Made by a program: the position numbers and the translations under genes. Positions 8,185 through 17,762 of a stretch of DNA of 64,000 nucleotides are shown here, piece after piece (position 1 is the first letter of the stretch; each line of letters begins with the position of its first letter). The notes under the pieces were generated by a model, which had not been told where the DNA came from, made no database searches, and saw only the letters and a list, made by a program, of their open reading frames with translations. Source of the stretch: Pectobacterium sp. A5351 (GTDB lineage Bacteria > Pseudomonadota > Gammaproteobacteria > Enterobacterales > Enterobacteriaceae); NCBI RefSeq assembly GCF_028335745.1, contig NZ_CP116477.1, positions 1,550,001 to 1,614,000 on the forward strand. Direction: 5' to 3'.

Positions 8185-8559
8185 TTAAAATGTGCAGCTC
8201 AAATCCCCTTCTTTACAACTTAGTATGCTTTTGAATTCTTTTACACGATCGGCGGTTTTCTGCGTCAGGCACTGGGAATACAGCATGCCATGGATCGAAC
8301 CTCCTGTTGTCTGGAAAGACTGAAACTCACAGTCAGCGTTGCGATAGGCAATCCATTTTCTCTGGGCTGATTTGAGCAATGCTTTGTGCTCTTCAATCAC
8401 CAGGCGTTTGACGACATCCTTAAGTTCGCCATCCACTTTTTTATACTCATTAGCCGCACACTGACCCATGTCTAGCTGTGTACTGACGTGGTCACAGTCT
8501 GCTGCTATGGCTTAAGCTAAGGGTAGTAGAGCAAAGAGGGCAATAGCGAATTTTTTCAT
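8185..8559 (-). pseudogene. LprI-like (DUF1311) exported protein, nonsense mutation in the signal peptide
   Basis: From the ATG at 8559 the frame reads MKKFAIALFALLPLA, then TAA (8514-8512), then AIAADCDHVSTQLDMGQCAANEYKKV in the same frame to 8185. Without the stop it is a 124-residue protein with a signal peptide cut near AIAA-D. The mature part has the DUF1311/LprI-like features MGQCAANEY, a helical middle with WIAYRNADCEF and paired cysteines; relatives include lysozyme-inhibitor-like periplasmic proteins. One C-to-T change (CAA to TAA) accounts for the stop. An internal start at 8469 would give an unexported product. Confidence 0.8.
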
Positions 8560-8723
8560 TCTTTACCCTTTGTAAACAGTCGCTACGTATAAACATTTAT
8601 TATACCAAGACTGCTCATTTTTCCACCTGCCGCAAAGATTAATCCCAATTATTTCGGTGGATACTGACAAATCCCAAATGCTGAACTATTTTCAAAATTA
8701 ATTATCACGTTACGGAGGTTGAT

Positions 8724-8891
8724 ATGGGATTTTGGCGCATCGTTTTTACTATTCTTCTGCCACCACTGGGCGTGTTATTGGGGAAAGGTGTTGGTGGGGC
8801 ATTCATTCTGAATATTATTCTAACGCTGTTAGGCTATTTTCCTGGGTTGGTGCATGCGTTTTGGGTTCAGACGAAAGATGATGGTATTTAA
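8724..8891 (+). CDS. yqaE: YqaE/Pmp3-family small membrane protein (UPF0057)
   Basis: A 55-residue protein with two hydrophobic helices (about residues 5-19 and 26-46) and the family signature LLPPLGVLLGKG ... ILTLLGYFPGLVHAFWV. Pmp3-type proteolipids are inner-membrane proteins linked to salt and membrane stress. ACGGAGGTT precedes the ATG. A strong terminator follows, so it is monocistronic. Confidence 0.92.
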   Translation: MGFWRIVFTILLPPLGVLLGKGVGGAFILNIILTLLGYFPGLVHAFWVQTKDDGI

Positions 8892-8920
8892 TGACCGAAA
8901 GTCTGACGAGTATGACGAAA

Positions 8921-8954
8921 TAACGGGGAGGCATGTTGCCTCCCCGTTATTTTT
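8921..8954 (+). terminator. Strong terminator after yqaE
   Basis: AACGGGGAGGCA and TGCCTCCCCGTT form a perfect 12-pair stem with a TGT loop, then ATTTTT. Confidence 0.9.
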
Positions 8955-9022
8955 ACGGATGAGCCTAGTAGGCGATTAATAATAGTCAATCAGTTTCCAC
9001 CACGCTAAGCCGACGATAAAGA

Positions 9023-9211
9023 TCAGGGCAACGTTAAACGTGAATGAGGCCGTTTAGCAGGAGGCCTGATGAGGCACGCCTGCGCGCTGGTCGGTGCGAT
9101 TTCTACTTCCACATACTTACGGACAAGTTCCCGGTCATCGAAGATCGCCCGCATTTCCGAGGTACCAAATGAATCACGGAAGAGAACTGAATTAAGTACA
9201 TTCGAGTCCAT
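9023..9211 (-). pseudogene. Fragment of a fumarase/adenylosuccinate-lyase-superfamily lyase (5' end only)
   Basis: The first 39 residues (MDSNVLNSVLFRDSFGTSEM...RELVRKYVEVEIA) match the N-terminus of PurB/CMLE-type lyases of about 450 residues. After residue 39 the frame runs into unrelated sequence and stops. An AGGAG lies six bases before the ATG, so the start is intact and the rest of the gene was deleted. It diverges from the broken GntR gene, which was probably its regulator. Confidence 0.7.
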
Positions 9212-9392
9212 AATGTCTCCTGAAACGAGTGTATTAGCGATAAAATGCAGGCTATATGCGCGATAATAAGATGAAACGTGCTTACCTGTGTAGCGGTATG
9301 GCCTGAAAGGCTAAATGTACGGACAAGTAAGAAACGCAGTTGAATGTCATTTTGTAATGCAGGGCATCAATCTTGATTAAGAGCGTGAGCCG

Positions 9393-9875
9393 ATGAAAGA
9401 ACCCTTGTATAAGCGTATTGCCCGTGAACTCAGCTAGCATATTATGCCAGGCCGGTATCCGGCGGCCATTGATCCCCCCCGAGTTGGAACGCTGTGTGCA
9501 GTATCCCGTGAACCTGCATATTGCCAGTATTCGTGAAGACAGCGAGAAAAAAGACGCTCCGATATGCTGGACTGATAGCTACGTTAGCCCGGATTATGCC
9601 AAGGTCAAAAGTCTGGTACGCAGCGACCCGTTTGCTTTGATTAGCGATTTGATTGAAAAGCATTACGGCGTACAGGGTGAAGAGGTGCGCCAGACGATTT
9701 CTGTCGTTGGCGTACCGGCCAAAATAGTGAAAACGTTGGGCGTTGACGCAGGCTATCCGGCATTAAAGATAGTTCGCCATTATCTGGACCCCTCAGGGAA
9801 CGTCTTTGAAACCACGGTATCGATTCATCCGGCGGACCGATATACCTGCTCTATTACGCTGAAACGCCAAACTGA
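9393..9875 (+). pseudogene. GntR-family (HTH plus UTRA) regulator, degraded
   Basis: The ATG at 9393 begins MKEPLYKRIARELS, then TAG at 9435, then HIMPGRYP, a typical GntR HTH opening. Further frameshifts damage the rest of the HTH. From about residue 40 of the second frame an intact UTRA ligand domain can be read (DYAKVKSLVRSDPFALISDL ... IHPADRYTC), ending near 9875. It is transcribed away from the lyase fragment, the usual regulator/target layout. It cannot make a working DNA-binding protein. Confidence 0.75.
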
Positions 9876-9930
9876 GCATTATCGGGTTGATGCCTGCATG
9901 ATGCATGCCGGCACGATTTTTTCCTTGTCT

Positions 9931-11403
9931 CTACTGCGCGTGTACCACTCGATTGCGCCCCTGTTGTTTAGCCTGATAAAGCGCGATATCGGCGCGGTTT
10001 ATCAGCATACTGAGCGTTTCGCCTGCCCGATATTCCGCGACACCGCAACTGACCGTCACCTGAATGGTGCCTTCACGATAGGGAATTGGGGCTATCTCAA
10101 TACTATGCCGTAGCGCTTCGGCGCGCTGAAGCGCCGCGTTGATATCACAATCGTCGAGCAGAATAACGAATTCCTCACCTCCCCAGCGACAGGATTGGTC
10201 GCTGGCGCGAGTGTTGCCTGACAAGAGGGACGAAACCCCTTGCAGGACGAAATCGCCGACGTTGTGGCCGTACTGGTCATTAATTCTCTTGAAGTGGTCA
10301 ATATCAATGAGAAGAATGGAGAGCGATTTGTGCTGTAAGGCATTTTTCGCACCGAGGCGGCGGAATAAATAATCAAATGCCTGACGGTTCATCAGGCCCG
10401 TTAATTTATCTGTTGTGGCCATTTGTTCCAGTCGGCGTTGATAGCCGCCAATGGTCAACCACAGCAGGAAGAGGAAGAGAACGCTGACGAACGTGCTGAT
10501 GCCCAGATTTTTAAGCAGCGTGGCGAATAGCCGCTTCTCACTGGGGTGGCTGGTTTGCTCTACCATCAAATACCAGTCGAATTCAGGGATTAGGCGGGTG
10601 TTAAGGAAAATATGTTCCCCGTTTGACTGGTATTCATACGCTCCGCCGGGAGAGGTCAAAATCGTGGTCGCGATCCGATTCAGCCCCGGCTGTTGCTGAA
10701 TTTGCAGCGGGCGAGTGTAGGTTTCCCCGTGTAGCGTAATATCGCCTTCTTTATTAATGAAATAGATTGTCCGGCTATAGCGCTGTTCGTATTTCTCAAT
10801 GAGGTGTTTAACGCGCTCAACTGGAATGCCTACGCCAGTAATGCCAATAAAATTGTCTTCATAATCCATGACCTTATGGTTGATGAAAATGTCGAGACGC
10901 GTGCGTTCTTCTGGGTCGACGCGGAGGTCGATGGCATAAGGCATCGTGTCGGATAAGGTTTTGTACTGGAAATACCATTGGTCGTCTGGGGAATCTTCCG
11001 AGACGGTTTTGAGAATGCGCTGAGGATCGTAGTAGCGCTTGGTTTTATCTGAAATAAAAAACGAAAATACGGTATCGAAACGGCGATCGATCTCTCTCAG
11101 ATAGCGGAACATGGCCTGCGGGTCGCTTTCGTCTTTCAGGACCCAATCGCGTAAAAACGTATCGTGCGCCATCAGCGATGAAATAAAGATAGGCTTTAAC
11201 AAATCCTGCTGGATTTCAGAGTAGACATTATCACTGGTCAGCGGCAGGGTATTTTCTTCGATTTCTTCTTCCAGTGATTCTTTCGCCACTTCATAGCTAG
11301 TCCAACTGATCACTAAAAATGCGCCGAGCAGCATGGAGCCGAGTATGACGATTGCGCGTGTTTTATCCAGCCAGCGTGAGTGATTGATGAATCCGGTCTG
11401 CAA
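9931..11403 (-). CDS. Membrane sensor diguanylate cyclase (dCACHE-GGDEF)
   Basis: A 490-residue inner-membrane enzyme that makes cyclic di-GMP from two GTP. It has a transmembrane helix (about 18-38), a large periplasmic double-Cache-like sensor (about 45-310), a second membrane helix (about 318-340) and a GGDEF domain starting TTDKLTGLMNR. The active loop GGEEF lies at 408-412 and a product-inhibition site RASD at 399-402, five residues earlier, so feedback control is expected. Its 3' end nearly abuts the decayed GntR gene. The ligand is unknown. Confidence 0.93.
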   Translation of the reverse strand: MQTGFINHSRWLDKTRAIVILGSMLLGAFLVISWTSYEVAKESLEEEIEENTLPLTSDNVYSEIQQDLLKPIFISSLMAHDTFLRDWVLKDESDPQAMFRYLREIDRRFDTVFSFFISDKTKRYYDPQRILKTVSEDSPDDQWYFQYKTLSDTMPYAIDLRVDPEERTRLDIFINHKVMDYEDNFIGITGVGIPVERVKHLIEKYEQRYSRTIYFINKEGDITLHGETYTRPLQIQQQPGLNRIATTILTSPGGAYEYQSNGEHIFLNTRLIPEFDWYLMVEQTSHPSEKRLFATLLKNLGISTFVSVLFLFLLWLTIGGYQRRLEQMATTDKLTGLMNRQAFDYLFRRLGAKNALQHKSLSILLIDIDHFKRINDQYGHNVGDFVLQGVSSLLSGNTRASDQSCRWGGEEFVILLDDCDINAALQRAEALRHSIEIAPIPYREGTIQVTVSCGVAEYRAGETLSMLINRADIALYQAKQQGRNRVVHAQ

Positions 11404-11676
11404 AATGATCTCCCCAAAGAAGCATTGATGGGATAGGTGAATAAGCCTCTGTTTTCACCTAAAAATAGTGGTGCACGTGCTACTGGAATAACGGTGTAAC
11501 AAAGCGGGCAAAGGAATCACTGACTCGTAGGGTTCAGTATAGTGGTTTCAGTGTGGAAGTATTAGCGCAGATTGTCGGAACGTAATGTTTTGTATTTTAT
11601 TGTGGGCTTGTTAAAGCTCTCTTGTCGGTTTGCTCATCCCTATGGTTAGATTTAATCAAACAGTGACGTTGGGTAG

Positions 11677-12591
11677 ATGACCATGAGCCATTATTCAGCA
11701 GTGAAGGAATCAGGCCCAACAGCGCTTTTATTGATTAATAAGCAGGCGCGGAATGGCGATTCCTCTGCGCGCTATGTGAAAGAGCTATTACAGGAAAGCC
11801 GGATTAACATCGTCGAACCGGATGAAAACGCGCTGGGTTCATGCAGCGATATGATACGCGCGTACGCGGGTCGGGTGGATTTTGTCATTATCGGCGGTGG
11901 CGATGGGACATTAAACTCCGCCGCGCCCGGCCTGGTAGATACCGGGTTGCCACTGGGCGTGCTGCCATTAGGGACGGCGAATGACTTTGCCCGTACGGTG
12001 GGGATCCCCAGAGAGATTCGGCAGGCTGTGCAGGTTATCGCCAACGGGCAGCGGCGCGCCGTTGACTTGGGTGAGGTCAACGGGCATCTGTTCTTTAACG
12101 TTTCCAGTATTGGGTTTTCTGCTGCATTGGCGCGCGGGCTGTCGGCGAAATCCAAGAAACGGTGGGGGACATTAGGCTATGCGCTGGCGGCTTTTAAACT
12201 CTTGAAACAAAGTCGTCCTTTCCGCGTGGAGATTGAGCATGACGGCATCAAAGAGAGAGTGAGAACGGTACAGGTGTCGGTGGGGAACGGGCGTTTCTAC
12301 GGCGGCGGCATGGCGGTGGCAGACAGTGCTGCGCCCGATGATGGCCGGCTGGATGTATATAGTCTGGAGGTGTCCCACTGGTGGGAAATAGTGGCGCTGA
12401 TTCCCTTTATCCGTAGGGGAACGCACGGGCGCTGGCGTAAAGTCCGTGCCTTTTCCGCCAGACAGCTTACGTTGAATACCCCGAGTCCGCACGATATCAA
12501 TGCGGATGGCGAGCTGATTGGCAAAACGCCAGCGGTATTCGGGATCAGAGAAAAGGTGATTCAGGTTTTTGCCCCACGGGTGCCTGGTTAG
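11677..12591 (+). CDS. YegS/BmrU-family lipid kinase (diacylglycerol kinase catalytic fold)
   Basis: A 304-residue cytosolic or membrane-associated kinase. The nucleotide loop IIGGGDGTLNSA (around residues 97-108) and LPLGTANDFARTVGIP (around 124-139) are the defining motifs; NADGE near the C-terminus completes the active site. The family phosphorylates diacylglycerol, phosphatidylglycerol or sphingoid lipids; the substrate here cannot be told. It is diverged enough from E. coli YegS that I do not give the symbol. A second in-frame ATG two codons in is an alternative start. Confidence 0.88.
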   Translation: MTMSHYSAVKESGPTALLLINKQARNGDSSARYVKELLQESRINIVEPDENALGSCSDMIRAYAGRVDFVIIGGGDGTLNSAAPGLVDTGLPLGVLPLGTANDFARTVGIPREIRQAVQVIANGQRRAVDLGEVNGHLFFNVSSIGFSAALARGLSAKSKKRWGTLGYALAAFKLLKQSRPFRVEIEHDGIKERVRTVQVSVGNGRFYGGGMAVADSAAPDDGRLDVYSLEVSHWWEIVALIPFIRRGTHGRWRKVRAFSARQLTLNTPSPHDINADGELIGKTPAVFGIREKVIQVFAPRVPG

Positions 12592-12604
12592 CGCCTGAAT
12601 CTAA

Positions 12605-12640
12605 AACCAGCAGGGGCACCCAATGGTGCCCTGTTGGTTT
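12605..12640. terminator. Bidirectional terminator between the lipid kinase and nitroreductase genes
   Basis: AACCAGCAGGGGCACC-caat-GGTGCCCTGTTGGTT forms a long stem with A-rich sequence on one side and T-rich on the other, between two convergent genes. Confidence 0.85.
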
Positions 12641-12660
12641 ATAAAGAATGCGTCAGCGGA

Positions 12661-13260
12661 TTATTTAAATACGCGGAAACGTTCTTCAAAGGAAATATAG
12701 GTTTTCTCACCAGCCGGCTGCTTGATTGAGCCAAATGGCATTTGAGCACGCAGCTTCCAACTGGCTGGCAGATTCCACTGTGCTTTCACATCATCGTCGA
12801 TCAGTGGATTGTAGTGCTGGAGCGAGGCACCAATTTTTTCCTGCGCCAGCGTAGACCACACGGCAAACTGGGCAATACCGGTTGAATGTTCAGACCAGAC
12901 CGGGAAGTTATCGGCATAAAGCGCGAATTTTTCCTGTAGTGCTTCGATCACGGCGGTGTCTTCAAAGAACAGGACAGTACCCGCGCCAGCGGCAAAGGAG
13001 GCCAGTTTGCTTTCTGTTGAGGCGAAGACGTCCGCGGGCACAATTTTTTTCAACTGCTGTTTAACAATATCCCACAGTTTGTGATGCTGCTCGCCGAACA
13101 GAATCACAACGCGTGAGCTTTGCGAATTAAAAGAGGAGGGGCTTTCATTAACGGCTTCGGTAATGAGGGCGGTAACCTGATCTTCTGATATCGGTAATTT
13201 ATTGCCGATGGCATAGATTGAACGACGGGCCTTGATTGACTGCAAAAAAGCATTACTCAT
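12661..13260 (-). CDS. Nitroreductase-family FMN oxidoreductase (HBN1-type)
   Basis: A 199-residue single-domain flavoprotein. ARRSIYAIGNKLPISEDQV near the N-terminus and SSFNSQSSRVVILFG (around residues 41-55) are typical of the group that includes yeast Hbn1. Members reduce nitroaromatics or quinones with NAD(P)H and often respond to oxidative stress. ATG follows an AGGAACACACC ribosome-site region. It is monocistronic. Confidence 0.88.
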   Translation of the reverse strand: MSNAFLQSIKARRSIYAIGNKLPISEDQVTALITEAVNESPSSFNSQSSRVVILFGEQHHKLWDIVKQQLKKIVPADVFASTESKLASFAAGAGTVLFFEDTAVIEALQEKFALYADNFPVWSEHSTGIAQFAVWSTLAQEKIGASLQHYNPLIDDDVKAQWNLPASWKLRAQMPFGSIKQPAGEKTYISFEERFRVFK

Positions 13261-13330
13261 GGTGTGTTCCTCAGTTTACGTGATGACTTACCTTAATACT
13301 GTGTCACCGATTTTTCTGGTGTTCAATGGG

Positions 13331-14119
13331 TTATCGTGCCGGGGGGGAGTCTTTTCCTTCTGCGGCTTGTTCGCCGCAGACGTTGCAGTGCGGGTTTTTT
13401 GGCAGCACCATTTCACGAAATTGCAGCGTCATCGCATCGAACATCAGCAATCGCCCAGTGGCCAGTTTGCCGTAACCGGCCAGCAATTTAATCGCTTCCA
13501 GCGCTTGTAAACTCCCAATAGTGCCTACCAGAGGGGACATCACGCCTGCTTCGACGCAGGTTAGCGCGTTGGCACCGAACAAACGGCTGAGGCACTGATA
13601 GCAAGGTTCATCGGGCTGATAGGTAAAGACGCTGATGTGGCCTTCCATCCGAATCGCCGCCCCGGAGATCAGCGGTTTCCTGAGCTGAAAGCCAATGCGG
13701 TTTAGACGATTGCGAATGGCGACATTGTCGGTACAGTCCAACACCGCGTCGTGTTTGCTGACGAGTTCGCTCAGCGCCTCGTCATCGAGATCGCCATCAA
13801 CCGTATCGAGCGAAAGGTGCGGATTCATATCGGATAGCGTCAGACGCGCTGACTCGACCTTTGCCATACCGATACGGGCATCACGATGCAGCACCTGGCG
13901 TTGCAGGTTAGACAGAGACACGGTATCAAAATCCAGCAGCGTCAAATGGCCGACGCCGGCGGCGGCCAGATACTGCGCGGCGGCGCAGCCTAGCCCACCG
14001 AGTCCGACAATTAACAGATGCGAAGCCTTCAGTTTTTCCTGTCCGTCAAAATCAAAGCCGCGCAGCACAATCTGTCGATTGTAGCGCAGCGTCTCTTCAT
14101 CGCTCAGCTCCGGCAACAT
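13331..14119 (-). CDS. moeB: MoeB, molybdopterin-synthase adenylyltransferase
   Basis: A 262-residue E1-like enzyme that adenylates the C-terminal glycine of MoaD using ATP, allowing sulfur loading for molybdopterin synthesis. It has the nucleotide-binding GLGGLGCAAAQYLAAAG, TLLDFDTVSLSNLQRQ, and zinc ligands in CYQC and CNVC. I place the start at 14119 (MLPELSDEETLRYNRQ), as in E. coli and two bases after the moeA stop; the longer in-frame start at 14164 lies inside moeA. The C-terminal tail is about 13 residues longer than in E. coli. Operon moeA-moeB. Confidence 0.96.
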   Translation of the reverse strand: MLPELSDEETLRYNRQIVLRGFDFDGQEKLKASHLLIVGLGGLGCAAAQYLAAAGVGHLTLLDFDTVSLSNLQRQVLHRDARIGMAKVESARLTLSDMNPHLSLDTVDGDLDDEALSELVSKHDAVLDCTDNVAIRNRLNRIGFQLRKPLISGAAIRMEGHISVFTYQPDEPCYQCLSRLFGANALTCVEAGVMSPLVGTIGSLQALEAIKLLAGYGKLATGRLLMFDAMTLQFREMVLPKNPHCNVCGEQAAEGKDSPPAR

Positions 14120-14121
14120 AC

Positions 14122-15363
14122 TCAGTGCCCCAGCAGCGCGTTGAAGGGCTCGATTTCGACCCATTCGCCAGCGGCGACGCGACCGCGATCTTGCTCCAGT
14201 ACGATGAAGCAGTTACCGAGGCTGAACGAGCTGAAAACGTGTGACCCTTGATGCCCGGTGGTTCTCACTTCCAGTTCACCCTGTGCGTTACGGCTGAAAA
14301 TGCCGCGCTGGAAATCGGTACGCCCCAGTGTTTTTTTCAGTGTGCTGGTGGTTTTGACGCGAACCCGTGGCGGCAGACGCCATTGCGTATAGCCAGACAG
14401 GCGGGCCAGCAGTGGCTGAACCAGTTGATAGAACGTCAGCGCAGCAGAAACCGGATTCCCCGGCAGGCCGCAGAACCAGGCGTGTTGCAATTTGCCGAAG
14501 GCGAAAGGTTTACCGGGTTTGATCGCCAGCTTCCAGAAGTGGATATCGCCCAGTTCATCCAGCATTTGCTTGGTGTAATCCGCCTCGCCAACGGAAACGC
14601 CGCCGCTGCTAATCACCAGATCGGCAAGTTGATCGGCCTCGTGGAACGCAGCGCGCAGCGCGGCCGGATCGTCGCGGATAATCCCCAGATCGTGCACTTC
14701 GCAGCCCAGCTGTTCCAACATCAAACGGACGGCGAAACGGTTGGTGTCATAAATCTGGCCGTCTGCCAGCGGTTCGCCGACGGGTTGCAGCTCATCACCC
14801 GTTGAAAACACCGCGACTTTCAGGCGGCGCACCACGTCAATCTGCGCAATCCCCAGTGATGCCAGCAGCGGCAGCTCCGCCACGCCCAGCTTGGTGCCTG
14901 CGGGTAACACGCTGGCACCCGCCTGAATATCTTCTCCCGCCAGACGAATATTCTGGCCGGGTTTTACCTCATGGGGAAAGCGGATGCCGTCCTCGCTGAC
15001 TTCAGCCTCTTCCTGCATGATCACCGTATCAGCTCCTGCGGGAATCGGCGCGCCGGTCATGATGCGAATACAGGTTCCGGCAGGCCAGTCGCCAGTGAAG
15101 GGCGCGCCAGCGAACGCTTTTCCAGCTAGCGGCAGCGTTGTTGAAGCGGACAAATCGGCGCAGCGTACGGCATAGCCATCCATTGCGGAATTGGCGAAAG
15201 GTGGGACGTTAATCGGGGAGGCGATGGCATGGGCGGTAATCCGTCCTGCGGCGTCGAACAGGGATACGCGCTCTGTCTCGGTAAGGGAAGGAACCTGAGA
15301 AAACATGTTTTCCAGAGCTTGTTCAAGAGTCAGTAAACCTGCGTTAACGCTTTCCATCTTCAC
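14122..15363 (-). CDS. moeA: MoeA, molybdopterin molybdenumtransferase
   Basis: A 413-residue cytosolic enzyme that inserts molybdate into adenylylated molybdopterin. Conserved segments are [52 protein letters not shown] and KPGKPFAFG ... GLPGNPVSA. The first gene of moeA-moeB. MEs at codons 1 and 3 are both possible; E. coli starts at a position matching codon 3. Divergent from gsiA. Confidence 0.96.
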   Translation of the reverse strand: MKMESVNAGLLTLEQALENMFSQVPSLTETERVSLFDAAGRITAHAIASPINVPPFANSAMDGYAVRCADLSASTTLPLAGKAFAGAPFTGDWPAGTCIRIMTGAPIPAGADTVIMQEEAEVSEDGIRFPHEVKPGQNIRLAGEDIQAGASVLPAGTKLGVAELPLLASLGIAQIDVVRRLKVAVFSTGDELQPVGEPLADGQIYDTNRFAVRLMLEQLGCEVHDLGIIRDDPAALRAAFHEADQLADLVISSGGVSVGEADYTKQMLDELGDIHFWKLAIKPGKPFAFGKLQHAWFCGLPGNPVSAALTFYQLVQPLLARLSGYTQWRLPPRVRVKTTSTLKKTLGRTDFQRGIFSRNAQGELEVRTTGHQGSHVFSSFSLGNCFIVLEQDRGRVAAGEWVEIEPFNALLGH

Positions 15364-15835
15364 TCCACAGTGTGTTTCATCAATACGACTGATTTTATTA
15401 ATATGACTTATTCCATCAGTAAGAATCGTGTTGCGGCAACGCGCCGTTCATAGGCGAAAACCCGTTTCCTATGCCAGTATTAATTATGTCAGAGTTCGTC
15501 ACGGGGGTGAATGTATGCAGGTCAAGGAATGTGCCTTTTGGCGCATGAATCCTCGTTAGGCGGTAAACTACAGAGCCTCGGTGCCAAAGCGTCGGTTTTT
15601 GCCCACAACGCGAACCATTTCGGGCAAAAATGGGGGAATTTGTATGAGGCATCGTGCCTGATGATACGTCTTTATTTCAATTAACCTAATGTTATAAAAG
15701 AAATTTTTCACTGTATTGATTTCAGTTTCCGCTTTACATCATACCTTGCGCTAAATATAGTCGAAAATCGCTGGTAATTTGCCCCTTACCGCGTTGTGCT
15801 GATTCCAGCCACATTTATATGGAGATTCGCCGTTC
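15364..15835. other. Divergent intergenic region, moeA/gsiA
   Basis: 472 bases with promoters expected in both directions. A 9-pair inverted repeat (TTTTTGCCC ... GGGCAAAAA, about 15595-15631) is visible but ends in A rather than T, so it is not a terminator in either direction. E. coli has iaaA here as the first gene of the gsi operon; I find no trace of it. No gene is supported. Confidence 0.5.
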
Positions 15836-17737
15836 ATGTTGCCCATACAGGATCATTATGCCTCGTTGTCTTCCCCTGTCCCGGGGCTTGTTTTGCCTGA
15901 AAAACGGGTGGTGGAAGTACGCAACCTGAGTGTGTGCTTCGAACAGCAGGGGCAGAGGATGGACGCGGTACGCAATTTGACATTCTCTGTCGATCGGGAC
16001 GAAACGCTGGCCATCGTCGGGGAGTCGGGGTCGGGTAAGTCAGTGACGTCGCTGGCGCTGATGCGGTTGGTTGAGCATGCGGGCGGTGTGATTCATCAGG
16101 GCGATATGCTCTTTCGCCGCCGCGATGGGCACGTGCTGGATCTCCGTGGAGCGCGTCAGCGGATGATGCGCACATTACGTGGCGCGGATTTGGCGATGAT
16201 TTTTCAGGAACCGATGACGTCGTTGAATCCGGTTTTCCCCGTTGGTGAACAGATAGCCGAGTCGATTCGTTTGCATCAGGGGATGGATAGACGCGCTGCG
16301 CGAGCGGAAACCCTGCGTATGCTGGATCTAGTCAGAATACCGGAAGCGCGCAACGTGCTGGGTCGCTATCCTCACCAGCTTTCTGGCGGCATGCGCCAGC
16401 GGGCCATGATTGCGATGGCGCTCTCCTGCAAGCCGTCGCTGTTGATTGCCGATGAACCGACGACCGCGCTGGATGTCACCATTCAAGCGCAAATTCTGCA
16501 ACTGATTCGCGTGCTACAGCGTGAAATGGAAATGGCCGTGATTTTCATCACCCATGACATGGGCGTGGTGGCGGAAGTGGCTGAGCGCGTCCTGGTGATG
16601 CACCGTGGGGAAAGCGTCGAGGCGGGAAGCGTTGGGCAGATTTTTACTGCGCCGCAGCACCCGTATACGCAGGGGTTATTAGCCGCGGTACCCACATTAG
16701 GGGCTATGCGCGGTCAGCCGTTTCCGGAAAAATTTCCGCTGCTGGCTCAAAACGCAGTCCGTATTGCGGATAACCTGCCGCAGGATACGGTGCTCGTGGA
16801 TGCGGCTCCGATCTTACAGGTTAGCCATCTGGTGACGCGTTTTCCGATTCGTAGCGGTTTGTTGAATCGCGTGACGCGGCAGGTACATGCGGTGGAAAAC
16901 ATCAGCTTCGATCTCTGGCCGGGCGAAACGCTATCGCTGGTTGGTGAATCAGGGTGCGGTAAGTCTACGACTGGCCGTGCGCTGCTCAAACTGGTTGAAA
17001 GCCAGCAGGGCGACATTATCTTTAATGGGCAGCCTATTCATCAGTTGAAAGGGGCGGCGTTACAGCGCCTGCGGCGTGATATTCAACTGATTTTTCAGGA
17101 TCCCTATGCGTCACTGGATCCGCGTCTGACGGTCGGCTTTTCGATTATGGAACCGCTGCTGGTGCACAACATTTGCCGTCGGCAGGAGGCGGAGAAGCGT
17201 GTGGAATGGCTGTTGGCACGCGTAGGGTTAGAACCGGAACATGCCCGGCGTTACCCGCATGAGTTTTCCGGTGGTCAGCGTCAGCGCATTTGCATCGCCC
17301 GAGCGCTGGCGCTGAATCCGAAAGTGGTGATTGCGGATGAAGCGGTATCTGCATTGGACGTGTCGATTCAGGCACAAATCATCAATCTGATGCTGGAACT
17401 GCAACGTGAGTTCGGCATCGCGTTTTTATTTATTTCACATGATATGGCGGTGGTCGAGCGTATCAGCCATCGCGTGGCGGTGATGTACATGGGGCAGATT
17501 GTCGAGATTGGCTCACGGCAAGATGTCTTCGAGCGGCCTCGTCATCCTTATACCCGCAAGCTGATGTCGGCAGTCCCGATTGCCGATCCCTCATGCCGCC
17601 AGCGTGAGCAGGTGCTGCTGGTTGATGAAATACCCAGCCCGATTCGGGCGCTTGGCGATGAGCCGATCACGGTGCCACTGGTGCAGGTAGGTGAACGACA
17701 CTTTGTTGCGCACCATCCGATAGCTGGCGCTTATTGA
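15836..17737 (+). CDS. gsiA: GsiA, glutathione ABC importer ATPase (double)
   Basis: A 633-residue protein with two fused ABC ATPase domains. Half 1 has Walker A GESGSGKS and signature LSGGMRQR; half 2 has Walker [10 protein letters not shown] and signature FSGGQRQR, each followed by its Walker B (LLIADEP, VVIADEA). Each half ends in an oligopeptide-transporter C-terminal extension. It drives import of glutathione as a sulfur and cysteine source. First gene of gsiABCD. Confidence 0.95.
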   Translation: MLPIQDHYASLSSPVPGLVLPEKRVVEVRNLSVCFEQQGQRMDAVRNLTFSVDRDETLAIVGESGSGKSVTSLALMRLVEHAGGVIHQGDMLFRRRDGHVLDLRGARQRMMRTLRGADLAMIFQEPMTSLNPVFPVGEQIAESIRLHQGMDRRAARAETLRMLDLVRIPEARNVLGRYPHQLSGGMRQRAMIAMALSCKPSLLIADEPTTALDVTIQAQILQLIRVLQREMEMAVIFITHDMGVVAEVAERVLVMHRGESVEAGSVGQIFTAPQHPYTQGLLAAVPTLGAMRGQPFPEKFPLLAQNAVRIADNLPQDTVLVDAAPILQVSHLVTRFPIRSGLLNRVTRQVHAVENISFDLWPGETLSLVGESGCGKSTTGRALLKLVESQQGDIIFNGQPIHQLKGAALQRLRRDIQLIFQDPYASLDPRLTVGFSIMEPLLVHNICRRQEAEKRVEWLLARVGLEPEHARRYPHEFSGGQRQRICIARALALNPKVVIADEAVSALDVSIQAQIINLMLELQREFGIAFLFISHDMAVVERISHRVAVMYMGQIVEIGSRQDVFERPRHPYTRKLMSAVPIADPSCRQREQVLLVDEIPSPIRALGDEPITVPLVQVGERHFVAHHPIAGAY

Positions 17738-17762
17738 CAGGGATTCACAAGGAGAACGTAGC

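Noticed and set aside
15416..15652. Possible gene or Moco riboswitch upstream of moeA
   Set aside because: The frame has no ribosome site, and I could not align the sequence with the Moco RNA motif; only a hairpin without a T-run is visible.
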